Assembly: GCF_001514065.1 (NCBI RefSeq)
Contig: NZ_KQ948422.1
Location: 1,302,001 to 1,366,000, forward strand
Direction of reading: 5' to 3'
From: Streptomyces antibioticus
Lineage (GTDB): Bacteria > Actinomycetota > Actinomycetes > Streptomycetales > Streptomycetaceae
Length of the DNA stretch: 64,000 bases
In this document: piece after piece, positions 52,691-61,735 of the stretch
Numbering within the stretch: the first letter of the stretch is position 1
How the letters are laid out: every line of letters starts with the position of its first letter
The notes under the pieces: generated by a model
Databases searched by the model: none
Told to the model about the DNA's origin: nothing
Seen by the model: only the letters and a program-made list of their open reading frames with translations
Program-made: the position numbers and the translations under genes

Positions 52691-52892
52691 ACGTCTTGCA
52701 AAGAGGACGGCATATATAAATACTGCTCACGGATCGCGACCGGGCCGCTCCCGGGAGGCGTTCCGCACCCCCGTCCCCACAGCCGCCAGACCCCGCAGTT
52801 CCCGCAAGCACGGACATCCGAAGCCGCCGTCTCCTACCCGCGTCGGCGCCCCGGGTGCCCGGTCGGGCCTCGCCTGCGCGAGCGCCCGTGGT

Positions 52893-52926
52893 GGCGGCCC
52901 CGGTCATCCCCTAGGCCGGGGCCGCC
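52893..52926 (+). terminator. 11-bp stem hairpin in the gene-free stretch
   Basis: GGCGGCCCCGG (52893-52903) pairs perfectly with CCGGGGCCGCC (52916-52926) over a 12-base loop. It is about 300 bases after the RpiR stop and 45 before the next start, so it could end read-through or act in the leader of the next gene. Confidence 0.5.
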
Positions 52927-52970
52927 CAAAACCGTCGGACCACCCATACGACGCCGCACACCCGGAAGCG

Positions 52971-53354
52971 ATGACCATGACTGTGACGACGACGACACGC
53001 ATCAGCCCGGACTGGCCCTGCCAGGTCAAGCAGCCCGGCAGCTACGACTGGGAGCGCTCGGCCACCAGATGGCTGCGCGAGCTGGTGCCGGCGCGCTACG
53101 CCAGCTACCCGGCGTTCATCCGCCACCCCGTGCTGCTCGCCCGGCATGCGCAGATCCAGGTCCAGCACGAGATCCGGGTCGCCCGCACCGCGCTTCAGAC
53201 GGCCCGCGCCGACCTGCCGGGACTCGGCATGCCGGAGTCGGTCATCGAGCACACGATCAAGCTGTACGCGGCGGAGGTGCTGCAGCTTCAGCACATCGCG
53301 CGCAGCGTCCGCGCGGTCACCGGCGCCCTGACCGACCACGGCGCCGGGCGATAA
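52971..53354 (+). CDS. Conserved hypothetical helical protein
   Basis: From ATG 52971 the product is 127 residues. It has conserved-looking aromatic head WPCQVKQPGSYDWERSATRWLRELVP and a long helical hairpin (HAQIQVQHEIRVARTALQTARADLP; IEHTIKLYAAEVLQLQHIARSV). No signal peptide or membrane span. I recall homologues in Streptomyces without function. An in-frame upstream extension to 52677 crosses the AT-rich patch and hairpin and is rejected. GGAAGCG just before is a weak ribosome-binding site. Confidence 0.7.
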   Translation: MTMTVTTTTRISPDWPCQVKQPGSYDWERSATRWLRELVPARYASYPAFIRHPVLLARHAQIQVQHEIRVARTALQTARADLPGLGMPESVIEHTIKLYAAEVLQLQHIARSVRAVTGALTDHGAGR

Positions 53355-53454
53355 CGCCGCACGTCGGCGGAAGTTCCCCGACCCGGCACTGTCGAGTGAA
53401 GACGGTCCCGGCAAGACCGCCGTCGTGGTGCGTTCCGTGTGCGATGCTCATGGC

Positions 53455-55812
53455 GTGACGAGCGAGCCCGCCATCCCAGCGGAGTCCGGTTCCACGCCCG
53501 ACACGGTCGCACTGGCCAAGATCGTCGCCAGGCAGCGGGCCGAGATGGACCGGTTGCGGGACCAGGCTGCGACCGCGGCGGTCGTGGAGCGGGCGAAAGG
53601 GGCCGTGATGGCCCTGACCGGCTGTTCCCCGGACGCCGCCGGGGAGGAGCTGGCCAAACGCGCCAAGGCCGCCCGTCGCACGCTGCTCGAGGAGTGCTGG
53701 ATCACCCTCGGCGACCTGGTACCCCCGCTGACCGTCGCGGCCCCCGAAATCGGTCCCCGTGCCACCGCGCCCGAGGTCCCGTCGGCCCTGCGCGGCACCG
53801 CCGACCTCGGGCGGCTCGGCAAGGCCCTGGTCCGCGTGGGCACACCGCAGGACCTGGCTCGCTGTCTGCTGGAACATCTGTCGCCGGGCGCCGAGGCCGA
53901 CGCCATCATGATCTTCGCGCGGCTGCCCGCCGGGGGCCTGGAACTGATCGGGCACGCCGGCATAGACGAGACGCTGGCCGCCCAGTGGCGCCAGGTGCCG
54001 CCGGTCAGCGGGATCGCCGCCATCGAGGCGCTCCGCAGCCGGGAGCCGCGCTGGCTGGAGGACGTCGACACGGACAGCGAGCGGTACCTCCTCATCGGCG
54101 ACCCTCCCGAGCGCTGGCGGTCCCGCGCCTGGGTGCCGGTGGTCGCGCGGGAGACGGCCGAGATCTGCATCGGCTTCCTGCGCGCCCGGGGCGAGCCGTT
54201 CGCCGCGCATGAACGGGAGCACCTCCTGGCGGTCGCCCAGCTGTGCGCCGGCCGGCTGCGCGCCTTCGACGCCCGCACCGAACCGGCCGGCGCCACCCCC
54301 GTACAGCAGGTGTTCGACGCACTGCCCGGCGCCAGTCTGCTGCTCACCCCGCTGCGTGCCGCGTCCGGCGAGGTCGAGGACTACCGCATCGCCGCCGCGT
54401 CCCAGGAGGCGTTCGACGCACTCGGCCGCACCGGCCGCGAACTGATCGGCCTGCGGCTCCTGGAGTGCTTCCCGGACCTCGCGGGCGAACCGCTGTGGCA
54501 CGGCTGCCTGCACACGCTGGCCACCGGCGAGCCGTACGACGGCGAGCCCTTCGCCCAGCAGGCGATGGTCGCAGGGGTCGCCGAACTGTCCACCTACACG
54601 GTGCGGGTGGCGAGACTGGGCGGTGCGCTCGCCGTCACCTGGATCCGCCACGACTCCTCCGACCTCCAGGAACAACGGCTCGCCGACGTCCAACGGCTCG
54701 GCAACCTCGGCTGGGCGAACTGGAACCTGCTCACCCATGAAGTCGGCTGGTCCTCCCAGGTCTACGCCGTCCTCGACCGCGATCCCGCCGACGGCCCCCT
54801 GCGGATCACCGCGCTGCCCGAACTCGCCCTGGCCGAGGACGCGCCCGCACTGGCCCGCGCCGTCGGGCAACTCGTGCGCCGCGGACGACCGCTCGCCATG
54901 CCCTTCCGGATCAGGGCCGCGGACGGCGTCCGGCACCTGCGGATCGTCGCCGAGGCGGTCACGGACGTGCAGGGCAGCCCGGTCGAGGTGCACGGTTTCC
55001 TCCAGGACCTCACCGCGCAGCGCAGCGCCGAACTGGCCCTCGTCGAGAGCGAGCAGGCCATCCTCACGCAGCACGACGTCCTGCGCGCCGAGCGCACCCT
55101 CGCCGCCAGCCTCCAACACGCGCTGCTCCCGCTGCCGACCCGCCCGCTGCGGTTGTCCGGGCTGCGCGTCGAAGTCGCCTATCTGCCCGCCCAGTCGGGG
55201 GTCCATGTCGGCGGAGACTGGTTCAGCGCCATCGAACTGCCCGACGGCGACGCCCTGTTCGTGGTCGGCGACGTCGCCGGGCACGGCCTCGACGCCGTCG
55301 CCACCATGGCCCAGCTCCGGTTCACCGCCAAGGGCATGGTCATCACCGGCTCGTCGCTGACCGGCGCACTGGCCAGGCTCAACACCCTGCTGCTGCACTC
55401 CCGCGACTCGCACGGCACGGCGACCATGGTCCTGGCCCGCTACTCCCCCGCCGAGCACCGGCTGGTGTGGGCCCAGGCCGGGCATCCACCGCCGTTGCTG
55501 CACCGCGGCGGCGAGGCCCGCTATCTGGACCGGCCGGGAGGCATGCTGCTCGGGGCGAGCGCCTCACCGTCCTTCGAGGAGGCCGACCTCCAGCTGGAAC
55601 CGGGCGACCGGCTGCTGCTCTACACGGACGGGCTGGTGGAGCGGCCGCCGGACGGCATCGACCGGGGACTGAAGCGGCTCTCCGAGGCGGTCGTCAGCCA
55701 CCAGGCCGACGGGCCCGGCTCGCTGCGCCCGCTGCTGACGGGGCTGCTCGAAGGGGAGCGGCGCGACGACGTGTGCGTGCTGGACATCCGGGTGCCGGAG
55801 TACGAGATCTGA
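53455..55812 (+). CDS. Multidomain sensor PP2C phosphatase (ANTAR-like, GAF, PAS, SpoIIE)
   Basis: The 785-residue protein has an N-terminal helical segment with ANTAR-like sequence AVVERAKGAVMALTGCSPDAAGEEL (about 40-90). A GAF-like domain (about 120-275), two PAS-like domains (about 285-385 and 410-510) and a C-terminal PP2C domain (about 545-785) follow. The phosphatase motifs are HVGGDWFSAIELP, VVGDVAGHGLDAVA and LLLYTDGLVERP. It should dephosphorylate an anti-anti-sigma factor in response to a ligand or light-like signal. GTG at 53455 has no clear ribosome-binding site, suggesting a leaderless mRNA; GTG 53425 is an alternative. Confidence 0.88.
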   Translation: MTSEPAIPAESGSTPDTVALAKIVARQRAEMDRLRDQAATAAVVERAKGAVMALTGCSPDAAGEELAKRAKAARRTLLEECWITLGDLVPPLTVAAPEIGPRATAPEVPSALRGTADLGRLGKALVRVGTPQDLARCLLEHLSPGAEADAIMIFARLPAGGLELIGHAGIDETLAAQWRQVPPVSGIAAIEALRSREPRWLEDVDTDSERYLLIGDPPERWRSRAWVPVVARETAEICIGFLRARGEPFAAHEREHLLAVAQLCAGRLRAFDARTEPAGATPVQQVFDALPGASLLLTPLRAASGEVEDYRIAAASQEAFDALGRTGRELIGLRLLECFPDLAGEPLWHGCLHTLATGEPYDGEPFAQQAMVAGVAELSTYTVRVARLGGALAVTWIRHDSSDLQEQRLADVQRLGNLGWANWNLLTHEVGWSSQVYAVLDRDPADGPLRITALPELALAEDAPALARAVGQLVRRGRPLAMPFRIRAADGVRHLRIVAEAVTDVQGSPVEVHGFLQDLTAQRSAELALVESEQAILTQHDVLRAERTLAASLQHALLPLPTRPLRLSGLRVEVAYLPAQSGVHVGGDWFSAIELPDGDALFVVGDVAGHGLDAVATMAQLRFTAKGMVITGSSLTGALARLNTLLLHSRDSHGTATMVLARYSPAEHRLVWAQAGHPPPLLHRGGEARYLDRPGGMLLGASASPSFEEADLQLEPGDRLLLYTDGLVERPPDGIDRGLKRLSEAVVSHQADGPGSLRPLLTGLLEGERRDDVCVLDIRVPEYEI

Positions 55813-55846
55813 CGTCCCGCGCCGACAGCGCCGCCGGGGTCGCCGG

Positions 55847-55954
55847 TCAGGGCGCGTCGTCGTCGCGGTGTCGCCAGTACCAGATCGCGCCGATGACGAG
55901 GGCCAAGAGGAAGACGGTCGGGAGGACGAGGCCCGGGACGCGGGAGAGGGTCAT
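55847..55954 (-). CDS. 35-residue single-span membrane protein
   Basis: The small ORF encodes a protein starting MTLSRVPGLV, a single hydrophobic helix (VLPTVFLLALVIGAIWYW) and a charged tail RHRDDDAP. A GAAGG sequence precedes the ATG by about ten bases. Its stop is 34 bases past the convergent phosphatase end. Helix plus positive-inside tail makes it a credible small membrane protein, but length alone gives limited proof. Confidence 0.5.
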   Translation of the reverse strand: MTLSRVPGLVLPTVFLLALVIGAIWYWRHRDDDAP

Positions 55955-56069
55955 CGGTGTGGCCTTCGGTGCAAGGTGCGCTGGCCCACCCATGATGACG
56001 CCCCTCGCCACGTCATCCGCGCTTCTTTTGCTGGGCGTTGCCCGGTGTTCGACAGGGGCCGCGCCGGAG

Positions 56070-56732
56070 TCAGCCGCCGCTGGTGCTCGTCCGCGATTCC
56101 AGGTCGCGGCGGGTGTCGTCGCCGTAGACGCCGGTCTCGTCGCCGCGGATGCCGTACCAGAGCTGGAAACGGGCGACGGCCTCGGTGAGGTCGGGGTCGT
56201 AGGTGCCGCTGGTGGACCCGTTCTCGTAGACGTTCGGGATGTGCAGCAGGCGTTGTTGGAGGTCGGTCACCTCGGGGCCGCTGTCGCCTTCGCGCAGGGT
56301 GCCGGCGCCGTCGGGGTCCGTCGTGGCGGGCGCGGTCGTGGCGGGTGCGGTCGGTGAGGCCGGCGGGGTGGAGGGCGTGGGGGACGGTGCGGGTGCGGCG
56401 GCGCCGTCGGCCCGGCCCGGGAGCAGCAGGGCGCAGCCGAAGCCGACCAGGGCCGCGGCGCCGACGGCGACCACGATCGCGGCGCGGCGCAGTCCGGGAC
56501 CGAAGCCGAAGCCGCCGCGGACGGGCGGCAGCTGCTGAGTCGCGCCCTGCGCCCCGAAGTCCTCGTCCTCGGACAGCCGTCGCGGCATCACCACGGACTC
56601 GAATCCGGTGATGCGCGGGGGCATGTCCTTCATGAGTTCGGCGAGTGCGTCGGTGCGGCGCGGGCGCAGCACACGGATCGGTTCGAGGACCGACTGGTCG
56701 TCCGGCTGCCCGGGCTCGGGCGATGTCGACAC
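56070..56732 (-). CDS. Membrane-anchored peptidoglycan-binding-like protein
   Basis: The 220-residue protein has a cytoplasmic head of about 80 residues (RRTDALAELMKDMPP), one membrane helix (AAIVVAVGAAALVGFGCALLL) and a Pro/Thr/Ala-rich spacer. The C-terminal PG-binding-1 domain contains LREGDSGPEVTDLQQRLLHI and DPDLTEAVARFQLWYGI. It should sit in the membrane with the domain contacting cell wall. GTG at 56732. Divergent from the PL8 lyase with a 174-base promoter region. Confidence 0.82.
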   Translation of the reverse strand: MSTSPEPGQPDDQSVLEPIRVLRPRRTDALAELMKDMPPRITGFESVVMPRRLSEDEDFGAQGATQQLPPVRGGFGFGPGLRRAAIVVAVGAAALVGFGCALLLPGRADGAAAPAPSPTPSTPPASPTAPATTAPATTDPDGAGTLREGDSGPEVTDLQQRLLHIPNVYENGSTSGTYDPDLTEAVARFQLWYGIRGDETGVYGDDTRRDLESRTSTSGG

Positions 56733-56837
56733 GTGGTTCTCCTTCCGTCCCCCGTGCTTCGCGTAGGGATACGGGTCAGACGACTCGGGAGTTCATCCGT
56801 CCGTCCCCACTCACCGACAAGAAATCACGGACAAGAA

Positions 56838-56883
56838 ACGATCGATACGATCGATTCAGTAGGCTCTATTGAGCGTTTGAGCG
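56838..56883 (+). promoter_or_regulatory. Direct repeats in the promoter region of the PL8 lyase
   Basis: ACGATCGAT occurs twice in exact tandem (56838-56846, 56847-56855). TTGAGCG occurs twice shortly after (56869-56875, 56877-56883), just 24 bases before the ATG. The AT-rich setting suggests a regulator site or promoter elements. Confidence 0.45.
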
Positions 56884-56906
56884 ATAGCGTGCTAGAAACC
56901 GCCGTC

Positions 56907-59357
56907 ATGACGACTCGTTGGTCACGTCGCGGCTTGCTGACCGCAGCAGCAAGCACCGGTACCGCCGTCGCGCTCGGTGTCCCCGCCCCGTCGCACGCCG
57001 CTCCTCAGGACGCCACGGGGACCGCGGAGGCGGACGAGTTCACGACCCTGCGGGCGAAGTGGCGCACGCTGATCCTCGGCGAGGGTTTCAGCCCCACCGC
57101 CGAGCCCTTCAAGAGCCGCCTCACCGAACTGGGCACCACAGCGGCCCAGTTGCAGTCCGCCATGGCACCGGTGTCCGGTTCCCTGTGGCCGGACCTCGTC
57201 TACGCGGACCCGGAGCCCGACACCGACCAGGAGTCGTACGGCTACTCGGGCAACCTTCAGGCCAGCTACAACCGGCTGAGTACGCTCGCCCAGGCCTACT
57301 GCCGGCAGGGCACGGGACTCACCGGCGACGCCACGCTCAAGGCCGCGGTCCTGGCCGGGCTCGACCATCTGCACGCCGAGGTCTACCACGCCGGCCAGAC
57401 CCGCTACGGCAACTGGTACAGCTGGCAGATCGGCGCCCCGCAGGCGCTGCTCGACGTGTGTGTGCTGCTGTACGACTCCCTGTCGGCGACTCAGATCGCG
57501 AACTACGCGGCCGCGGTCGACCACTTCGTGCCCGATGCGGCGGTCGCGAGCTACAGCGGTACCAGCACCGGCGCCAACCGCGTCGACCTGTGCCGGGTGC
57601 TGGCGTTGCGCGGGATCGTCGGCGCGAGTGCCGCGAAGGTCGCGCTGGCCCGGGACGCCCTCTCCCCCGTCCTCCCGTACGTCACCAGCGGCGACGGCCT
57701 CTACCAGGACGGGTCGTTCGTCCAGCACACGACCGTGCCCTACACGGGCTCGTACGGCTCGGTCCTGATCGGCGGGCTCGGGATGCTGTTCGCGCTGCTC
57801 GCCGGGTCGACCTGGCAGGTCACCGACGCGAACCGGCAGATCGTGTTCGACGCCGTGGAGCACGCCTGGGCGCCCTTTCTCTACAACGGTCTGGTGATGG
57901 ACGGCGTCTCGGGCCGGGCGGTCAGCCGGGGCGTCTCCGCCACCGACGCCCGGCAGATCCAGCAGAACGACCATCTGCGCGGCCATCCGATCCTCGCGTC
58001 GATCGTCCTGCTCGGGCAGAGCGCGAGCGCCACCGAGAACGCTCGCTGGCGCGGACTGGTGAAGGGCTGGATCCAACGCGACTACTACAGCCCGCCGATG
58101 AGCGATCCGTCGCTCGGACTGACGGGGCTCGCCCGCCTCAAGGGCGTCGTCGACGACACGACGGTCACCGCGATCGCCGAGCCGACCAGCCACCGCCTGT
58201 TCACCGGCATGGCCCGGGCCACCCATCGCAGACCCGGCTGGGCGGCATCGATCAGCATGGCCGACCGCAGGATCACGTACTACGAGACCGGCAACGGCGA
58301 GAACCTGTGCGGCTGGCACACCGGCTCCGGAATGCTCTACTGGTGGGGCGACACCTACGCCAACGGCCAGTACAGCGACGCCTTCTGGCCCACGGTGGAC
58401 CCCTACCGCCTGCCCGGCACCACGGCCTCCCGCAAGACGCTCGCGGACGCGGCCGGCGGCGACTGGGGCGCTTCGCTGCCGGACGTGAACTGGGTCGGCG
58501 GCGCCACGGACGGTCAGCGCGCCGCGATCGGCCAGTATCTCAAGGGACTTCAGTCCACCCTCATGGCGAAGAAGTCGTGGTTCTGTCTGGACGACGCGAT
58601 CGTCTGCCTCGGCGCGGGCATCAAGTGCGCCGACGGCACGACGGTGGAGTCGACGATCGAGAACCGCAACCTCGGCCCCACCGGCAGCCATTCCTTCACC
58701 GTGGACGGCACCGCATACCCGGCCGACTACCCCTGGTCGCAGACGCTCACCGAGGCCGACTGGGCGCACATCGGCGGCATGGGCGGCTACGTCTTCCCCG
58801 GCGGCGCGACCTTCAACGCCCTCCGGGACTCCCGCGACGGCAGGTGGAGCGACATCAACAAGGGCGGTTCCGCGACGGTCCTCAACCGCAAGTACCTGAC
58901 GCTGTACGTCGATCACGGCACGAACCCGACGAACGCCGGCTACGCGTATCTGCTCATGCCGGGCGCCACGGCCGCGCAGACCCAGGCGCGGGCGGCGGCC
59001 ACGACCTGGCTGGCCGTCCTCGCCAACACGGACGACCAACAGGGCGTCGCCGTGCCCTCGTTGGGGTTCACCGGAGTCAACTTCTGGTTCGGCGGCACGG
59101 TCGGCGACCTCGTCGCGAGCGACCCGTGCTCCGTGATGATCAGCGAGAAGAGCGACGGTACGGCGGTGATCTGCGTCAGCGATCCGATGCGGATGCGCAC
59201 GAGCCTCACGCTCACCTGGAACCGGGCGGTCGCCGCGGTGCTGTCGAAGCCGTCCACCGTGGCCTCGGCGACGACGGGCGCCTCGCTCCGGCTGACGTTC
59301 GGCGACCTCAGCGGCACGGCCGGGGTCACCCAGAAGATCACCGTCAGGCTGGGGTGA
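56907..59357 (+). CDS. Family 8 polysaccharide lyase, Tat-exported
   Basis: The 816-residue protein starts with a Tat signal (TTRWSRRGLLTAAAS) and continues as the PL8 fold: an alpha/alpha toroid (about 50-390) and beta domains. Catalytic residues Asn224 (STGANRVDL), His274 (SFVQHTT) and Tyr283 (TGSYGS) keep the 50- and 9-residue spacing of S. pneumoniae hyaluronate lyase, and NWYSWQIG supplies aromatic contacts. It should cleave hyaluronate, chondroitin or xanthan-type chains outside the cell by beta-elimination. Substrate is not decided by sequence. Its 3' end overlaps the ATP-grasp gene by 14 bases. Confidence 0.95.
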   Translation: MTTRWSRRGLLTAAASTGTAVALGVPAPSHAAPQDATGTAEADEFTTLRAKWRTLILGEGFSPTAEPFKSRLTELGTTAAQLQSAMAPVSGSLWPDLVYADPEPDTDQESYGYSGNLQASYNRLSTLAQAYCRQGTGLTGDATLKAAVLAGLDHLHAEVYHAGQTRYGNWYSWQIGAPQALLDVCVLLYDSLSATQIANYAAAVDHFVPDAAVASYSGTSTGANRVDLCRVLALRGIVGASAAKVALARDALSPVLPYVTSGDGLYQDGSFVQHTTVPYTGSYGSVLIGGLGMLFALLAGSTWQVTDANRQIVFDAVEHAWAPFLYNGLVMDGVSGRAVSRGVSATDARQIQQNDHLRGHPILASIVLLGQSASATENARWRGLVKGWIQRDYYSPPMSDPSLGLTGLARLKGVVDDTTVTAIAEPTSHRLFTGMARATHRRPGWAASISMADRRITYYETGNGENLCGWHTGSGMLYWWGDTYANGQYSDAFWPTVDPYRLPGTTASRKTLADAAGGDWGASLPDVNWVGGATDGQRAAIGQYLKGLQSTLMAKKSWFCLDDAIVCLGAGIKCADGTTVESTIENRNLGPTGSHSFTVDGTAYPADYPWSQTLTEADWAHIGGMGGYVFPGGATFNALRDSRDGRWSDINKGGSATVLNRKYLTLYVDHGTNPTNAGYAYLLMPGATAAQTQARAAATTWLAVLANTDDQQGVAVPSLGFTGVNFWFGGTVGDLVASDPCSVMISEKSDGTAVICVSDPMRMRTSLTLTWNRAVAAVLSKPSTVASATTGASLRLTFGDLSGTAGVTQKITVRLG

Positions 59358-60168
59358 CCTCCAGGAACCGGTGCAGGGACGTCTTCATCGCGGTGACGAA
59401 GGCGTCCCTCGCCCCTTCCCCCAGCACCTCAAGCGACAGATAGGGGTTCAGGTCCTCCAACTCGACCAGCAGCAGCTCCCCGCCCGGTGCGCGGCAGGCG
59501 TCAACGCGCTGAATGCCATGGTCGAGGGTGTTCCAGTCGACGAACCGGCGCGCGAACTCCAGGTCCGCCGCGGTGGGTTCGTACGGCTCCAGCTGCCAGC
59601 GCCGGTCGGGGTGCGGGGCGTAGAGGGCGTACTGGAAGTCGTGGTCGACGAAATAGAAGGACACCTCGTAGGCGAAGTCGACGCAGGGCTGGACCAGGAC
59701 GTCGCCGGTCGCGAGGGCGCGTGCCTCGTCGGCGGGGACGATCTTCAGTCCCATGGAGTCGGCGCCGAGCTTCGGCTTGACGACGTACCGGTCCGTGTCC
59801 GGCAGCCGGTGCAGGTCCTCGGCGCGGTCGACGGTGGGGATGACCGGGAAGCCCGCCGCGTGGAGGTCGAGCAGGTACTGCTTGCCCGCCATGTCGGCCC
59901 TGCCGGAGAGCGGGTTGTAGACGCGCGCCCCGGTCGCCAGCGCGTGCTCGCGGAAGGCGTCGTAGGACTCCTGGTACGTGAGCACGGGGCCGCTGTTGCG
60001 TACGACGACCGCGTCGAAGGCGTCCATCAGCGCCACGGCGTCCCGCGGGTTGCACAGGGCGAGGTCGAAGTCCGCGCGCAGCCGTGCGGTCAGGTGGATG
60101 TCCTCGTCGCAGTACCGCCGCCCGCGCGCCTCGTAGGCGAGGTCGGTGACGTACAGGATGCGCGGCAT
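59344..60168 (-). CDS. Solitary ATP-grasp protein (RimK-like)
   Basis: The 274-residue protein has an N-terminal domain (RILYVTDLAYEARGRRYCDED), RYVVKPKLGADSMGL with the nucleotide lysine, and the metal site LLLVELEDLNPYLSLE with Glu and Asn. It likely ligates an acid to an amine or amide. I see no small precursor-peptide ORF near it. The frame to 60228 adds a non-conserved basic head, so ATG 60168 is preferred. The role is unknown; the neighbouring lyase is convergent and perhaps unrelated. Confidence 0.78.
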   Translation of the reverse strand: MPRILYVTDLAYEARGRRYCDEDIHLTARLRADFDLALCNPRDAVALMDAFDAVVVRNSGPVLTYQESYDAFREHALATGARVYNPLSGRADMAGKQYLLDLHAAGFPVIPTVDRAEDLHRLPDTDRYVVKPKLGADSMGLKIVPADEARALATGDVLVQPCVDFAYEVSFYFVDHDFQYALYAPHPDRRWQLEPYEPTAADLEFARRFVDWNTLDHGIQRVDACRAPGGELLLVELEDLNPYLSLEVLGEGARDAFVTAMKTSLHRFLEVTPA

Positions 60169-60256
60169 GCGGGGCTTCCCCTCGGTCTGTCTCCTCGGCG
60201 GCGGGAGGCGATCGTATGCGGCGGGCACCCGTCGAACAAATTGCCGGATCGCCAGG

Positions 60257-61702
60257 TCACAGACCTGCCGTCCACAGCTCGTGCGGGCCGATCCCCTTGA
60301 GGTCGGGGAGCACGGTGCGGCGGGGTGCGGGAGCGACGGTGGCGTACGACGGGACGGCGAGGACCCTGCACCCCGCCGCCTCGGCGGCCGTGACGCCGGT
60401 GGGCGAGTCCTCGACGGCGAGGCAGGCCGCCGGGTCGACGCCGAGGCTGCGGGCGGCGGCGAGGTAGGGGTCCGCGGCCGGCTTGGTGCGGGGTGTCTCG
60501 CCCTCGGCGATCGTCGTACGGAACCGGTCGGGGCCGAGGACGCCGAGGACGGCGTCCATGACGGGCCGCGAGGAGGCGGAGACCAGCGCCGCTGGGATGC
60601 CGAACTCCTTCAGGAGGTCGAGGAGTTCGAGCGCGCCGGGCAGCGGGGTCACCTCTTGGCGGACGGCTGCCAGGAAACGTGCCTCCAGGTCGGCGGCCAG
60701 CTGCTGCGGGTCGTCGCCGGTGAGGGTGTGGAGGTGGGCGGCCGTGTCGGAGACCGAGCGGCCCAGGACATCGGCCACCTCGGCGTCCGGGACCGTCTCG
60801 TGGACCGTGCGCAGCCACAGCGACTCGGTGTCGACGAGGGTGCCGTCCATGTCGAGGAGCACGGCGTGCGGGGCGGCGGCGAAGGGGCGGCCGTCGAGGG
60901 TCCAGTGCCGGTCGGGGTGGCGGCCGAGGGCCGCGAACACCTGCGCGGCGACGTCCACATGGCGGAGCGCGGGCGGTGCGGCGCCGATACCGGGACCGGC
61001 CGCGGCCAGCCACGCCGTGCGCTCCTCCGGTGTACGGCCGCCATGGCCGCCGGCGTCGACATGACCGTGGTCGGTGACGACGAGGACGGTCCAGTGTTCG
61101 GCGGCGTACGAAGGGCGGGACCGGATCGCGGCGAGCAGCCGGCCGAGGCGGCTGTCGGCCTGTCGTACGGCCGTCTCATAGGCCTCTCCGCAGCCGAGGA
61201 AGTGTGCCGTCTCGTCGGGCGCGCCGAGGTAGACGAACGAGGCGTCCACCTCGTCGACGGCGAGGACGGCCACCGCCGCGTCGGTGATCTGCTCGTCGCA
61301 GCGGTCCCAGGCCTCGGGGGTGTCCGCGACGGGCTCGACGAACACACTCCTGGACGGGGCGCGGAACAGGGGGCCGCCGTCGCGGGCCTGCATCAGCGGG
61401 CGCCAGCCGGCGGCCACGAACGTGCGGCGGCCGTCCTGTCCGGCCAGTCGGGTGGCGAAGTCGGGGAAGACGTCGAGGCGGTGTCCGGTGAAGTCGTTGC
61501 TCCACACGCCGTGTTTGGCCGCGGTGACGCCGGTGACGATCGTCGCCCAGCACGGTCCGGACATGGTGGGGGTGTCCGCGTCCACCTCGACCGGGGCGAG
61601 GAAGCCGTCGGCGGCCAGGGCGTCGAGGTGCGGGGTGGGCAGGCGGCGCAGTACGTCGAGACGTACGCCGTCGATGCCGACGACGAGGACGCGGCTCTGC
61701 AT
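60257..61702 (-). CDS. Fused type I phosphodiesterase and HAD phosphatase
   Basis: The 481-residue protein has two enzymes in one chain. Residues 1-275 form an alkaline-phosphatase-superfamily nucleotide pyrophosphatase/phosphodiesterase: Asp11 (VVGIDGVRLD), the TPTMSGPCWATIVTG nucleophile loop, Asp163/His167 (APDETAHFLG) and Asp211/His212 (VTDHGH). Residues 280-481 are a HAD subfamily IA hydrolase: Asp284/Asp286 (LLDMDGTLVDTES), SASSRPV and EDSPTGVTAAEAAG. Together they could cleave a phosphodiester and then a phosphomonoester. It lies 33 bases after the dehydrogenase stop, in the sugar-permease operon. Confidence 0.9.
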   Translation of the reverse strand: MQSRVLVVGIDGVRLDVLRRLPTPHLDALAADGFLAPVEVDADTPTMSGPCWATIVTGVTAAKHGVWSNDFTGHRLDVFPDFATRLAGQDGRRTFVAAGWRPLMQARDGGPLFRAPSRSVFVEPVADTPEAWDRCDEQITDAAVAVLAVDEVDASFVYLGAPDETAHFLGCGEAYETAVRQADSRLGRLLAAIRSRPSYAAEHWTVLVVTDHGHVDAGGHGGRTPEERTAWLAAAGPGIGAAPPALRHVDVAAQVFAALGRHPDRHWTLDGRPFAAAPHAVLLDMDGTLVDTESLWLRTVHETVPDAEVADVLGRSVSDTAAHLHTLTGDDPQQLAADLEARFLAAVRQEVTPLPGALELLDLLKEFGIPAALVSASSRPVMDAVLGVLGPDRFRTTIAEGETPRTKPAADPYLAAARSLGVDPAACLAVEDSPTGVTAAEAAGCRVLAVPSYATVAPAPRRTVLPDLKGIGPHELWTAGL

Positions 61703-61735
61703 CGAACGTCCTTTCAGAGAAAGGGAGTTGGCGTG

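Noticed and set aside
52677-52970. In-frame N-terminal extension of the hypothetical protein at 52971
   Set aside because: It would cross AT-rich promoter-like DNA and an 11-bp hairpin, and its codon composition differs from the rest of the gene.
59344-60256. A second RiPP locus around the lone ATP-grasp protein
   Set aside because: No short ORF with a leader-core layout and ribosome-binding site was found on either side.
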